A stretch of 14,116 nt of DNA from Clostridia bacterium (lineage in GTDB: Bacteria > Bacillota > Clostridia > Lachnospirales > Bianqueaceae): NCBI GenBank assembly GCA_900764045.1, contig CAAFMN010000030.1, positions 1 to 14,116 on the forward strand, written 5' to 3'. Below, in pieces: positions 6,267-13,843 of this stretch (position 1 is its first letter; each line of letters begins with the position of its first letter). The translations under genes and the position numbers were made by a program. A model generated the notes under the pieces. The model saw only the letters and a program-made list of their open reading frames with translations, did no database searches and was not told the origin of the DNA.

Positions 6267-7172
6267 TTATCCTTTGACTGCGCCAACCATCATACCCTTT
6301 ACAAAATACTTCTGCAGGAAAGGATACAGCAGCAGAATAGGAACTGTCGCAACGATGATATTCGCATACTTGATGGATTCTGACAGCATCGGTGAATCGT
6401 TGCCGTCCGTCGTTGCCGATACGTCATTCATAATCAGAACCTGACGCAAATACAGCTGCAGCGGATATTTATCGCTGTCCTTCAAGTAGATCATCGCATT
6501 GAACCATGAATTCCAATGCGCGACGCCATAATACAGAACCAATACGGCTATCGTCGCCTTGGTCAGCGGAACCATGATCTTAAACAGAATCGTAAACTGA
6601 CTCGCGCCATCCAACTGCGCCGATTCCTCCAGGCTGGCATCGATCGACTGCATCGCTGTTCTCATAATGACCATATTGAAGGTGCTGATCGCGCCCGGCA
6701 GCAGGATGGCCCATCTCGTATTATACAGACCCAGACTCTGAATATTCAGGAATGATGGGATCATACCGCCCTGGAAGTACATGGTAAATACCACCATCAG
6801 CATAATCAGCGTTTTACCCGGAACATCATACTTGCGGGATACGAAATACGCGCACAGAACCGTCATGATGATATTGATAAACGTACCCACGACCACATAG
6901 ATCAGAGTATTGCCATAGCCAATCCAGATCTGCCTATCTGCCAGAACTCGTTCATATGCCAGTGCGTCGAATTTGATCGGAAGCCAGATCATTCCCTTGT
7001 GAATGACCAACGCATCCGCGTTTGAGAAGGATGCGCAGATTACATACCAGAAGGGATACGCACAGACAAACAGCATGAACAGCATAATCAGGATATTAAA
7101 CACATTGAAGATATTCTCGCCGCGGCTATGCTTAATCTTGTTGGATACACTTACTTTATTACTCTTAGCCAT
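6267..7172 (-). CDS. Carbohydrate ABC transporter permease, LplC/YtcP type
   Basis: A 301-residue inner-membrane permease subunit of a CUT1-family carbohydrate importer. It has six predicted membrane segments, a cytoplasmic N-terminus, the family-typical FQGGMIPSFLNIQSLGLYNT segment, and the EAA loop ESAQLDGASQFTILFKIMVP at about residues 183-202, which contacts the ATPase. The C-terminus ends FVKGMMVGAVKG, a signature of the LplC/YtcP group that moves oligosaccharides, including pectin-derived sugars in Bacillus relatives. The AAGGAGGGG ribosome binding site overlaps the stop of the upstream permease gene, giving a 12-bp gap and probable translational coupling. It is the last gene of its operon. 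Substrate cannot be read from the permease alone. Confidence 0.95.
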   Translation of the reverse strand: MAKSNKVSVSNKIKHSRGENIFNVFNILIMLFMLFVCAYPFWYVICASFSNADALVIHKGMIWLPIKFDALAYERVLADRQIWIGYGNTLIYVVVGTFINIIMTVLCAYFVSRKYDVPGKTLIMLMVVFTMYFQGGMIPSFLNIQSLGLYNTRWAILLPGAISTFNMVIMRTAMQSIDASLEESAQLDGASQFTILFKIMVPLTKATIAVLVLYYGVAHWNSWFNAMIYLKDSDKYPLQLYLRQVLIMNDVSATTDGNDSPMLSESIKYANIIVATVPILLLYPFLQKYFVKGMMVGAVKG

Positions 7173-7184
7173 TGTCTCCCCTCC

Positions 7185-8120
7185 TTACCACAGACTGGTT
7201 TCACTCAGCCTGCGGGAAATCGCGTTGGCCATGATAACCAGAACAAAATTGATGACGGAGTTGAACAGACCGACTGCCGTAGAATAGGAATATTGCCGAT
7301 TTACAAGACCAAGACGGTATACATAGGTTGAAATAACATCGGCTGCCTCACGGGTCGATTCGTTATACAAAAGGATAATCTTCTCATATCCGACGCTCAT
7401 GATCTGTCCGCATCTCATAATGAACATCGTAACAATTGTCGGCAGAATTGCCGGAATGGTAACATGCAGCGTCTGCTTCCAACGTCCGGCGCCGTCAATC
7501 TTGGCCGCCTCATACAACTGCATATCAATACTGGTCAAAGCCGCCAGATATACGATAGAACCCCAGCCCATTCCCTGCCAGATATTGGAGATTACATAAA
7601 TGGGCAGGAACAATTCACTCTTATTCAGCATATTCGCGCCGTCATATCCAAAGAGCGTCGCGAACTGATTGATAAATCCGCCGGATTCCACAAACTCCCG
7701 GATCATCGCACACAGGACGACCATGGAGATAAAGTGCGGCATATAAGTAACTGTCTGTACCACACGCGGGAACCATTTGCCACGCAGCTCATTCATCAGC
7801 AGCGCAAACAGAATCGGTGCCGGGAATCCAAACACCAATGTCGTCAAGCTGATCTTCAACGTATTCCATACACGGGATACGAAGAAATGGCTGGTAAAAA
7901 AGTCATAAAAATGTTTAACCCCTACAAAACCACTTCCAAAATAGCCTTTTCGCGGATTATAGTTCTCTTCAAAGGCAATAATCAGTCCCAGCATGGGTTT
8001 ATATTGGAATAACAGGAAATAAATTACGACCGGAAGAACCAGAATATAGAGTTCCCTGTTTTTCCACATTCGCTTTCCCAGAGAGGCCGAAGAGGTTTTT
8101 GCAGCACCTTTTTTCGCCAT
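7185..8120 (-). CDS. Carbohydrate ABC transporter permease, LplB/YteP type
   Basis: A 311-residue partner permease. After a basic cytoplasmic N-terminus (about 22 residues) come six membrane segments; FQYKPMLGLIIAFEENYNPR is the characteristic first-loop pattern of the LplB group, and YEAAKIDGAGRWKQTLHVTI (about 203-222) is the EAA loop. The C-terminus, NAISRRLSETSLW, is typical of the group. ATG 8120 has AGGAGG at about 8131-8136. It pairs with the downstream LplC-type subunit to form the membrane channel. The gene is separated from the binding-protein gene by a 124-bp spacer containing a strong stem-loop, so its expression is probably lower than that of the binding protein. Confidence 0.95.
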   Translation of the reverse strand: MAKKGAAKTSSASLGKRMWKNRELYILVLPVVIYFLLFQYKPMLGLIIAFEENYNPRKGYFGSGFVGVKHFYDFFTSHFFVSRVWNTLKISLTTLVFGFPAPILFALLMNELRGKWFPRVVQTVTYMPHFISMVVLCAMIREFVESGGFINQFATLFGYDGANMLNKSELFLPIYVISNIWQGMGWGSIVYLAALTSIDMQLYEAAKIDGAGRWKQTLHVTIPAILPTIVTMFIMRCGQIMSVGYEKIILLYNESTREAADVISTYVYRLGLVNRQYSYSTAVGLFNSVINFVLVIMANAISRRLSETSLW

Positions 8121-8163
8121 AATAGCCGCCTCCTTTTCAGAATATTGTCATGTGCTTATTTGG

Positions 8164-8197
8164 GATGAGCCTGCCAAAAAAGGTTGGCAGGCTCATC
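8164..8197 (-). promoter_or_regulatory. Intercistronic stem-loop between binding-protein and permease genes
   Basis: A perfect 14-bp stem (GATGAGCCTGCCAA with TTGGCAGGCTCATC) and a 6-base loop. On the minus strand it is followed by CCCAAATAAG, not a T run, so it looks like a partial terminator or an mRNA 3'-end protector rather than a full terminator. This is the known arrangement for making more binding protein than permease. Confidence 0.75.
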
Positions 8198-8244
8198 ATT
8201 TTAACGGTGCAAGAAAATTTTTCTCTTACGTTTCGCTTATTAAA

Positions 8245-10005
8245 TTAACGAGCGTTATAACGATTCAGAGCCGCCTGATAGAGATCAATAGCTTCCTGAA
8301 TTCCCATACCCTGCAGTGTGGAGATGTAATTATCCCAATCATCCTCAACCTTGCTCTGCAGCGCGAACCATGCGCCGTAGGAGGACTCTACATAGGTATT
8401 GATATCGTTAATCAAGGATGCGTACTTACTGGACTCCTCAGCGGTCAGAGTGATCGGAGGAATCAGTGTGCTCTGGCTCTCCTGATAATCGTTCCAGGTA
8501 TGCAGAGCTGCCTTCTGACCATCTGTTGCATAGTACTCGAAGATATAGTTCGGATCCTGTGCGAACGGACCGGACATATTGGCACGGCCAACATTTGCCA
8601 TAGAAGTTGCCAGTGACGGGAAGCCATTCGCTGCATAATCCATGGTCTTATCGGAATAATGTGCCTGACCCTCGCTGTCAATAACAACGTCCTGACCATA
8701 GTTGATAAACAGATGGCCTTCCTTGCTGTAGTTGTAATTCAGCAGCTTTGCTGCAGCTTCCGGATTCTTGCAGTCAGCAGTGATCGCCGCGCTTGCCTTG
8801 GAAGTTGTCGCATAGTCATAAGAAGAACCGCCGTAATGTACGGTGTCTCCGGCATTCTTTACCGGGAAGTTGATTGCCTGGAAGCTGATGCCCTCTGCAT
8901 ACGCACTCGGATCCGCGGATACGGAAGACAGATAAGTTCCCAGATCGCCGCCGCCTGCGCCATAGCAGATTACGGAAGTACCGGTCAGCATCGCCTGTGT
9001 CTGATCGTCTGTCTTGTTGGACAGCAGGTCCGGATCAATCAGTCCTTCAGACAGCCACTGCTGCAGGGTCTGGACGAACTCCTTATAACCATCTGTCATG
9101 TATCCGAACTCAATATCTCCTGTCTCATAATCCAGGAACATATTCGCGCGGAACTCAAAGGGGTTATTCATCAGAGATACCAGGTTGCCCCAGTTCTTAC
9201 AAATCAGCGGATACTCCACGCCAGGGATCTCCTTGGCCGCCAGCAGAGCATTGTGCCAATCCTCGATTGTCACCAGCTCATCAGCCTTGATACCAACAGA
9301 CTCCAGCAGATCGGTACGAACGATCGGGCCGGATGTACACTGCAGATACTTGGTACCGCGAACAAACGGGAACGCATAATAGTTGCCGTCATCATCCTTT
9401 ACTTCTTTGTCCAGATGCGGGTTATCCTGCAGGAACTGCCACAGGTCTGCCGCTGCACCGTATTCTGTGATATAATCGTTCAGATAGGTGATCAGACCGT
9501 CGGACTCAGCTGCACTGGGACCGCCGTTATAGCTGGTCGTCCACTCCCACTCTACGATGTCCGGAAGCTGACCGGAAGAAGTCATAACACCAAAGCTCTC
9601 GCTGTCAGAACCCAGAACAGAAGTCGTCCACTGGATCTTGACGCCGGTTCTCTCCTGCAGAACCTGTGCCCATTCCGTATTCTTTGTCTCGCCTGCACCC
9701 TTCGCGATATTGGACGCAGCGCACAGCCAGTACTCTAATTCTACTCCGGTCTCAGAAATCGGATAGGTTACATAGCTGGACCGCGGAACCTGCAAAGTTC
9801 CGTCTGTATTTTCAATCGGATCCAACAATTCCCACGGATGATCTGCCTCTTCTTTGCTAACTTCCGCATTCTGCGATACTTCTGCAGACTTTGAAGATTC
9901 AGCCTTGGAGGAATCCGGAGTTGAACTGTTGCCTCCGCCTGTGCAGCCGGCCATCGATCCTGCGATCATGACCAAAGCAAGTAATACTGCCAAATACTTT
10001 TTCAT
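8245..10005 (-). CDS. Extracellular solute-binding lipoprotein of carbohydrate ABC importer (LplA/YtcQ-like)
   Basis: A 586-residue lipoprotein that captures the substrate outside the membrane and delivers it to the two downstream permeases. From ATG 10005 there is a classic lipoprotein signal (MKKYLAVLLALVMIAG) with the lipobox ending at Cys21 (SMAGC), then a Ser/Glu/Lys linker to about residue 55, then the two-lobed binding fold with LEYWLCAASNIAKGAGETKN and QERTGVKIQWTT near the start. The length fits the large LplA/YtcQ class (500-590 residues). The ATG at 10005 is chosen over an upstream start at 10077 because it has AGGAGGG at the right distance and begins directly with the signal peptide; the longer version would start upstream of the predicted transcription start. 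It heads the importer operon. No ATPase gene is nearby, so a shared MsmX-type ATPase encoded elsewhere is expected. Substrate unknown; pectic oligosaccharide is suggested by the nearby GH28 only. Confidence 0.95.
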   Translation of the reverse strand: MKKYLAVLLALVMIAGSMAGCTGGGNSSTPDSSKAESSKSAEVSQNAEVSKEEADHPWELLDPIENTDGTLQVPRSSYVTYPISETGVELEYWLCAASNIAKGAGETKNTEWAQVLQERTGVKIQWTTSVLGSDSESFGVMTSSGQLPDIVEWEWTTSYNGGPSAAESDGLITYLNDYITEYGAAADLWQFLQDNPHLDKEVKDDDGNYYAFPFVRGTKYLQCTSGPIVRTDLLESVGIKADELVTIEDWHNALLAAKEIPGVEYPLICKNWGNLVSLMNNPFEFRANMFLDYETGDIEFGYMTDGYKEFVQTLQQWLSEGLIDPDLLSNKTDDQTQAMLTGTSVICYGAGGGDLGTYLSSVSADPSAYAEGISFQAINFPVKNAGDTVHYGGSSYDYATTSKASAAITADCKNPEAAAKLLNYNYSKEGHLFINYGQDVVIDSEGQAHYSDKTMDYAANGFPSLATSMANVGRANMSGPFAQDPNYIFEYYATDGQKAALHTWNDYQESQSTLIPPITLTAEESSKYASLINDINTYVESSYGAWFALQSKVEDDWDNYISTLQGMGIQEAIDLYQAALNRYNAR

Positions 10006-10065
10006 ATCTTTCCCTCCTGTCGTTTTAAGCATTTGCACAACAACCTGCACCGCTATTACGTATAC

Positions 10066-10093
10066 ATTATAGCACATCTTACAATAAATGCAA
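10066..10093 (-). promoter_or_regulatory. SigmaA promoter of the ABC importer operon
   Basis: On the minus strand, TTGCAT (10088-10093) and TATAAT (10066-10071) are 16 bp apart, with a TGC just before the -10 giving an extended -10 element. Transcription would start near 10059, leaving a leader of about 54 bases before the ATG. No clear operator or catabolite-control site was recognised. Confidence 0.75.
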
Positions 10094-10211
10094 GTATTTT
10101 CTATAATATTTAAATAAATTGCATATGCCGCATTCTTTTTTTCTGTTTTTGATCCATATTTTTACTGAAAGGCCAGCTATTTTCTTTTATTTCTAAATTG
10201 AGCCGAATTAT

Positions 10212-10832
10212 TTATAGCGCCTCCTCCAGTCTTTCTTCTGCATGAAGGAGCTGCTTTATTTTTTTCAGCGCTTTTCCCCGGTGCGAAATGCTGTTCTTCT
10301 CCTCCGGGCTCAATTCCGCCATGCTGCGGTGATACTTTTGAACATAGAAGATCGGATCATAGCCAAATCCTCCTTTTCCGCGGGGTTCTCGGGCAATCCT
10401 CCCTTCCACTTCGCCATGAGCGGACAGCTTTCGGCCGTCCGGAAGCACTGCCACAATCGCACAGGCATACCTTGCCCCTCTCGCTTTCTCCTCGACATCC
10501 TCCATCTTTTTGAGAATAATGTCGTTTTTGACTTCATACGGCGTATCCTCTCCCAGATACCTGGCTGAATATACGCCCGGGCCGCCTTCAAAAGCGTCGA
10601 TCTCGATTCCGGAATCGTCGGCGATGGCAATCGCGCGGATTCCCTTTTCTTTCAGAGCCTGTGCCAGAGCTTCCGCCTTGATTGCCGCGTTTTCCTCAAA
10701 CGTTGTACCGTTCTCCTCCGGCTTCAACGAGATTCCTTCTTCATTCATGGAAGTAATCTGCTGTCCTTGGAAGATCTCCTTAAATTCCCGCACCTTACCG
10801 GCATTGCCGGTCGCAATAATCAGCCTCTCCAC
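10212..10832 (-). CDS. rdgB: XTP/dITP diphosphatase (RdgB/HAM1 family)
   Basis: A 206-residue cytosolic enzyme that hydrolyses non-canonical purine triphosphates (XTP, dITP, ITP) to the monophosphate plus pyrophosphate, keeping deaminated bases out of DNA and RNA. Family motifs are present in order: IATGNAGKVREF at the N-terminus, the acidic IADDSGIEIDAFEGGPGVYS block with metal-binding residues, SARYLG, GGFGYDPIF and SHRGKALKK near the C-terminus. Length is normal. The start is GTG 10832 (protein begins MERLIIATGN); its ribosome binding site GAGGTG overlaps the last codons of the upstream response-regulator gene, whose stop is only seven bases away, so the two are co-transcribed and probably coupled. 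No convincing terminator follows it, so some read-through into the importer operon is possible. Confidence 0.97.
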   Translation of the reverse strand: MERLIIATGNAGKVREFKEIFQGQQITSMNEEGISLKPEENGTTFEENAAIKAEALAQALKEKGIRAIAIADDSGIEIDAFEGGPGVYSARYLGEDTPYEVKNDIILKKMEDVEEKARGARYACAIVAVLPDGRKLSAHGEVEGRIAREPRGKGGFGYDPIFYVQKYHRSMAELSPEEKNSISHRGKALKKIKQLLHAEERLEEAL

Positions 10833-10839
10833 TGTATGT

Positions 10840-11532
10840 TCACCTCATCCCTTTATAACGATACCGATTCTGCGGACGTCCGACCTTGCCATAGTGCAGT
10901 TCCACCGCCAGATGACCTGACTTTTCCAGCATCTCCAGATACCGTCTGGCCGTAATTCTGGAAACCTCCATGGCCTCTGCCACTTCCCCGGCCGTAAAGC
11001 TCTTATCATAATTCTCCCGGGCATAATTGTAAATACGTTCATAAGTATGTCTGCTGAAATTCCGTATTCCATTCTGAACATTCCCGATGGTGCCCATGTC
11101 CAGATCTGCAAAAAAGAACGCATCCAGGTTCTCCTGCAGCAGCGGAGCTTCCGGTGATAAGAGCTGCTTGCAATTGCGGTAGCGCAGCAAGGCTTCCCGA
11201 ACGCGTGCGAAAACAAACGGCTTTAATATATAATCGATCAATCCGTACCGCGTCAGATTATAAAACGTACAATATCGTGGATCTCCTGTAACCGCGATAA
11301 AGTCCACAGGCTTATTCTCATACCTTAGGCGCGCCAGCCATTCCAGGACATCTCCGTCCTGTAGAGTCACCTCTCCCAAAATCAGCTGTGCCCCGCCTTC
11401 GTCATATATCTTCTGCGCCTCCGCCAGGGAGTCTCCCATTCCTACTACCTGATATCCTTCAACCTGCGCTATATAGCCTTCCAGTATGGTGCGAACCATC
11501 AAATCCTTCTCTAAAATGACGACTCCAATCAT
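10840..11532 (-). CDS. CitB/DcuR-like response regulator with degenerate phosphorylation site
   Basis: A 230-residue transcription regulator: receiver domain (about 1-120), linker, and a C-terminal winged helix-turn-helix (about 175-228, TAGEVAEAMEVSRITARRYL and GKVGRPQNRYRY) as in the CitB/DcuR/DpiA group that answers to C4-dicarboxylate or citrate sensor kinases. The receiver is unusual. The strand-3 motif that normally reads LILLDVYLPDG is LILGEVTLQDG, so the phospho-accepting Asp is Glu54. In the acidic pair near strand 1 (usually E/D-D-D-P-M-V) the sequence is E8-K9-D10, so one Mg2+ ligand is Lys. The switch Thr82 and Lys104-Pro105 are kept. No histidine kinase gene is next to it. Start ATG 11532 has AGGAGG just upstream. 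It is co-transcribed with rdgB. Target genes are unknown. D-to-E can mimic phosphorylation in some regulators; constitutive activity here is inference. Confidence 0.85.
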   Translation of the reverse strand: MIGVVILEKDLMVRTILEGYIAQVEGYQVVGMGDSLAEAQKIYDEGGAQLILGEVTLQDGDVLEWLARLRYENKPVDFIAVTGDPRYCTFYNLTRYGLIDYILKPFVFARVREALLRYRNCKQLLSPEAPLLQENLDAFFFADLDMGTIGNVQNGIRNFSRHTYERIYNYARENYDKSFTAGEVAEAMEVSRITARRYLEMLEKSGHLAVELHYGKVGRPQNRYRYKGMR

Positions 11533-11584
11533 ACTGCGTCCTCCTTTCTCATCTGTATTCTGTTTGCGTCTTTGTTACACAAAC

Positions 11585-11613
11585 AGTTTACCATACTTTC
11601 CCGCACATTACAA
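11585..11613 (-). promoter_or_regulatory. Possible promoter of the response regulator/rdgB operon
   Basis: On the minus strand TTGTAA (11608-11613) and TAAACT (11585-11590) are separated by 17 bp. Both boxes deviate from consensus, so this would be a weak promoter. It is the best candidate in the divergent region between the regulator and the GH28 gene. Confidence 0.45.
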
Positions 11614-11649
11614 CCTTTTTCCTTCTTTCCCCTCTCACATTTTCTCATC

Positions 11650-11679
11650 TTGACAAAACTATGTCATTCAGTTTATAAT
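11650..11679 (+). promoter_or_regulatory. SigmaA promoter of the GH28 gene
   Basis: Consensus TTGACA (11650-11655) and TATAAT (11674-11679) with an 18-bp spacer. The predicted start near 11686 gives a short leader that contains the AGGAGG ribosome binding site (11700-11705). An unregulated promoter this good would be strong; no distinct operator was recognised. Confidence 0.8.
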
Positions 11680-11713
11680 GTTTATACCAATATATAATTA
11701 GGAGGTCACCATT

Positions 11714-12994
11714 ATGAATTTCTGTTTTATTAATATTCACCAATTCAAAGACGCTTCCTGCGGCGGCGCCGATTGGACCGAAGCCTTCAAGCAGGCTTTC
11801 GCTCACGCGGCAAGTCTTGGCGGCGGTACGATCTTTGTTCCCGCGGGTACCTACCCCACACATTCCATCGAGCTTTGCAGCCATACCACATTGTATGTGG
11901 ACGCCGGCGCGACCATCAGCTTCCTGGATGATATTGAGAATTATGAACTGATCGATACGGAGTTTGAAGGAATCCCTTCCAAGGCTTACAAGCCTCTGAT
12001 CCATGCAGACCACGCGGAAAATATCGCCATTGTCGGCCAGGGCACCCTGAACGGAAACGGCCAGCGCTGGTGGAGTGAACTGCGCGCTCATAAGCTTCAG
12101 TACGTACGTCCCTACCTGATCAATTTCCAGTACTGCAAAAACATCAAACTGGAAGACGTTACCTTGACCATGTCTCCTTCCTGGACCGTACATCCCCTAT
12201 ACTGCGATAATATGCTGATCCGCGGCATCACGATCAAGAATCCGGCCGATTCTCCCAACACGGACGGTATCGATCCGGACGGCACCCGGAATCTTCGCAT
12301 TCTGGACAGCACCATTGATGTCGGCGATGACTGTGTCGTTATCAAATCCGGTACGGAAGATACTCCGGACAAGCATCCGAGCGAAAATATCACGATTACC
12401 GGCTGTACCATGCTGCATGGCCATGGCGGTGTTGTTATCGGTTCCGAGATGAGCGGCGGCGTACGCAATGTCGCTATCTCCAACTGCGTATTCTATGAGA
12501 CAGACCGCGGCGTACGCATCAAGACGCGCCGTAAGAGGGGCGGCGTCGTAGAAGATGTCGTTATCTCCAATATCATCATGGACCGTGTTCTGTGCCCGTT
12601 TGTATTCAACATGTATTACTTCTGCGGCAAGAACGGCTCTATGAAGCATGTCTGGGATAAGAATCCTTATCCGGTAGATGAGGGAACTCCCACCATCCGC
12701 AATATTCAGATCAACAATATCATCGCGAAAAACATCACTGCCGCTGCCGGGTTCATCTATGGTCTGGCGGAGCAGCCTGTAGAGAATATCCAGTTTACCA
12801 ACTGCACCGTCAGCATGGATCCGAACGGCAGCCCCGCTGAGGCTCCCGCGATGATGGCTGACGTGGATATCATGAAGGAGGCTGGCTTCTTTGTACGCAA
12901 CGCTTCCGGCATTGTATTCAACAATGTCATTCTTAAGGGTGTAAAGGGTACGATCTATGATCTGGACAGCTCTGCTGATGTGACAATTCGTTAA
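11714..12994 (+). CDS. GH28 family polygalacturonase-type glycoside hydrolase, cytoplasmic
   Basis: A 426-residue right-handed beta-helix hydrolase of family GH28, which cleaves alpha-1,4 galacturonic acid links in homogalacturonan or related rhamnogalacturonan by inversion. All four catalytic blocks are visible: NTDGIDPDG (N182-G190, D184), VGDDCV (D205, D206), GHGG (H237) and RIKT (R268, K270). The D184-to-D205 spacing of 21 equals that of the well-studied Erwinia enzyme (D202/D223). There is no signal peptide or anchor, so it should act in the cytoplasm on imported oligosaccharides, as in the exo-acting members of the family. The start ATG has AGGAGG upstream. It is a single-gene unit with its own promoter and terminator, divergent from the response regulator. 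The LplABC-type importer about 1.6 kb away is the natural partner, but that link is inferred. Confidence 0.93.
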   Translation: MNFCFINIHQFKDASCGGADWTEAFKQAFAHAASLGGGTIFVPAGTYPTHSIELCSHTTLYVDAGATISFLDDIENYELIDTEFEGIPSKAYKPLIHADHAENIAIVGQGTLNGNGQRWWSELRAHKLQYVRPYLINFQYCKNIKLEDVTLTMSPSWTVHPLYCDNMLIRGITIKNPADSPNTDGIDPDGTRNLRILDSTIDVGDDCVVIKSGTEDTPDKHPSENITITGCTMLHGHGGVVIGSEMSGGVRNVAISNCVFYETDRGVRIKTRRKRGGVVEDVVISNIIMDRVLCPFVFNMYYFCGKNGSMKHVWDKNPYPVDEGTPTIRNIQINNIIAKNITAAAGFIYGLAEQPVENIQFTNCTVSMDPNGSPAEAPAMMADVDIMKEAGFFVRNASGIVFNNVILKGVKGTIYDLDSSADVTIR

Positions 12995-13023
12995 GGATTT
13001 TCCACGCACGCAACACATAATTG

Positions 13024-13073
13024 AAAACTCGCAGTAGTTTGGGATTCTAAAGAACCCGGCCGCTGCGAGTTTT
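13024..13073 (+). terminator. Intrinsic terminator after the GH28 gene
   Basis: AAAACTCGCAG (13024-13034) pairs with CTGCGAGTTTT (13063-13073). An inner stem formed by GGG/CCC and TTCT/AGAA extends the hairpin, and a T-rich tract follows. It starts about 30 bases after the GH28 stop. Confidence 0.85.
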
Positions 13074-13088
13074 TATTTATACAATTTC

Positions 13089-13143
13089 TTGACAGGATAT
13101 ATCCCTTCTGTTACAATTACATCGTAATTGATTACAATGTAAT
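13089..13143 (+). promoter_or_regulatory. tetR-family gene promoter with two tandem palindromic operators
   Basis: TTGACA (13089-13094) and TACAAT (13112-13117) are 17 bp apart. Palindrome 1 is CAATTAC/GTAATTG (13114-13120 and 13124-13130, 3-base centre). Palindrome 2 is ATTACA/TGTAAT (13131-13136 and 13138-13143, 1-base centre). Their centres are 15 bp apart, covering the -10 box, start site and leader, a position expected for autorepression by the encoded TetR-type protein. Confidence 0.8.
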
Positions 13144-13169
13144 TATTCTCGTGAAAGTGAGGCGCTTCT

Positions 13170-13841
13170 ATGGCCTTGAGAGACCATTCCCTGGATGATA
13201 AGATCACAAATGCCGCGATGGACGAATTTCTGGATAAAGGATATATGCGCGCATCGCTCCGACAGATTGCCGCGAAGGCTGGCGTCACCGTCGGCGCAAT
13301 CCAAACCCGTTATTCATCCAAGGACGAGTTATTCACAAGTTTGCTGACCTCCTTTTTAGAGGATATCGAAGCCGCGTTTCAGGCAATCCGCACAGATTAT
13401 TATTCCGGTACGGGCCCGAATCTTTTGAGCTGCCTCCAATCCTCTATGCAGCATGAATCCGAAGCGATTCTCCATCTGATCTTCAGCCACTATTCAGAAG
13501 CTGTACTACTCCTTTACCGCAGCGCGGGCAGCAGTCTCGAACACGCCTTTGATCGGTTGGTCAAAAACAAGATCGAAGAAAGCATCCTGTTTTTTAATAC
13601 CGCAGGATATCATGACATCGATGAAAAGCTGCTGGGGCTTCTGATCTCATCGCAATTTGACAGTTACCGCCGAATCATCGCCGAATGCCCCGACCGTCAA
13701 AGTGCTGAGTTCTACATGCACTCATTGATGGTCTACCACTCCGGCGGCTGGAATACACTTTTTCATTCTTTTAATATGACCAAGGAAGATCCTGATATGT
13801 ACCCAGTTTTCTGGACACCGTTATTTGAATTGAATAATTAG
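13170..13841 (+). CDS. TetR/AcrR family transcriptional regulator
   Basis: A 223-residue one-component regulator. The N-terminal DNA-binding domain is typical: ITNAAMDEFLDKGYMRASLR (12-31), the helix-turn-helix IAAKAGVTVGAIQTRYSSKD (33-52) and ELFTSLL. The rest is a helical ligand-binding and dimerisation domain with no recognisable ligand signature. ATG 13170 has GTGAGG about eight bases upstream. TetR proteins usually repress their own gene and a neighbouring efflux or detoxification gene; the tandem palindromes in the promoter support autorepression. No such target follows here because an IS3-family gene in the opposite direction begins right after the stop, so its usual partner gene may have been displaced or lies elsewhere. 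Confidence 0.92.
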   Translation: MALRDHSLDDKITNAAMDEFLDKGYMRASLRQIAAKAGVTVGAIQTRYSSKDELFTSLLTSFLEDIEAAFQAIRTDYYSGTGPNLLSCLQSSMQHESEAILHLIFSHYSEAVLLLYRSAGSSLEHAFDRLVKNKIEESILFFNTAGYHDIDEKLLGLLISSQFDSYRRIIAECPDRQSAEFYMHSLMVYHSGGWNTLFHSFNMTKEDPDMYPVFWTPLFELNN

Positions 13842-13843
13842 TT

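Noticed and set aside
8659..9738. 359-codon plus-strand open frame opposite the binding-protein gene
   Set aside because: It is antisense to a clearly real lipoprotein gene, has no recognisable family pattern or ribosome binding site, and arises from the codon usage of the true gene.
10094..10211. AT-rich stretch after rdgB as a terminator or small RNA
   Set aside because: No stable GC-rich stem followed by T residues is visible on the minus strand; only AT-rich sequence leading to the importer promoter.
12197..13018. 273-codon minus-strand open frame opposite GH28
   Set aside because: The opposite strand carries complete GH28 catalytic motifs; the antisense product has no recognisable domain.
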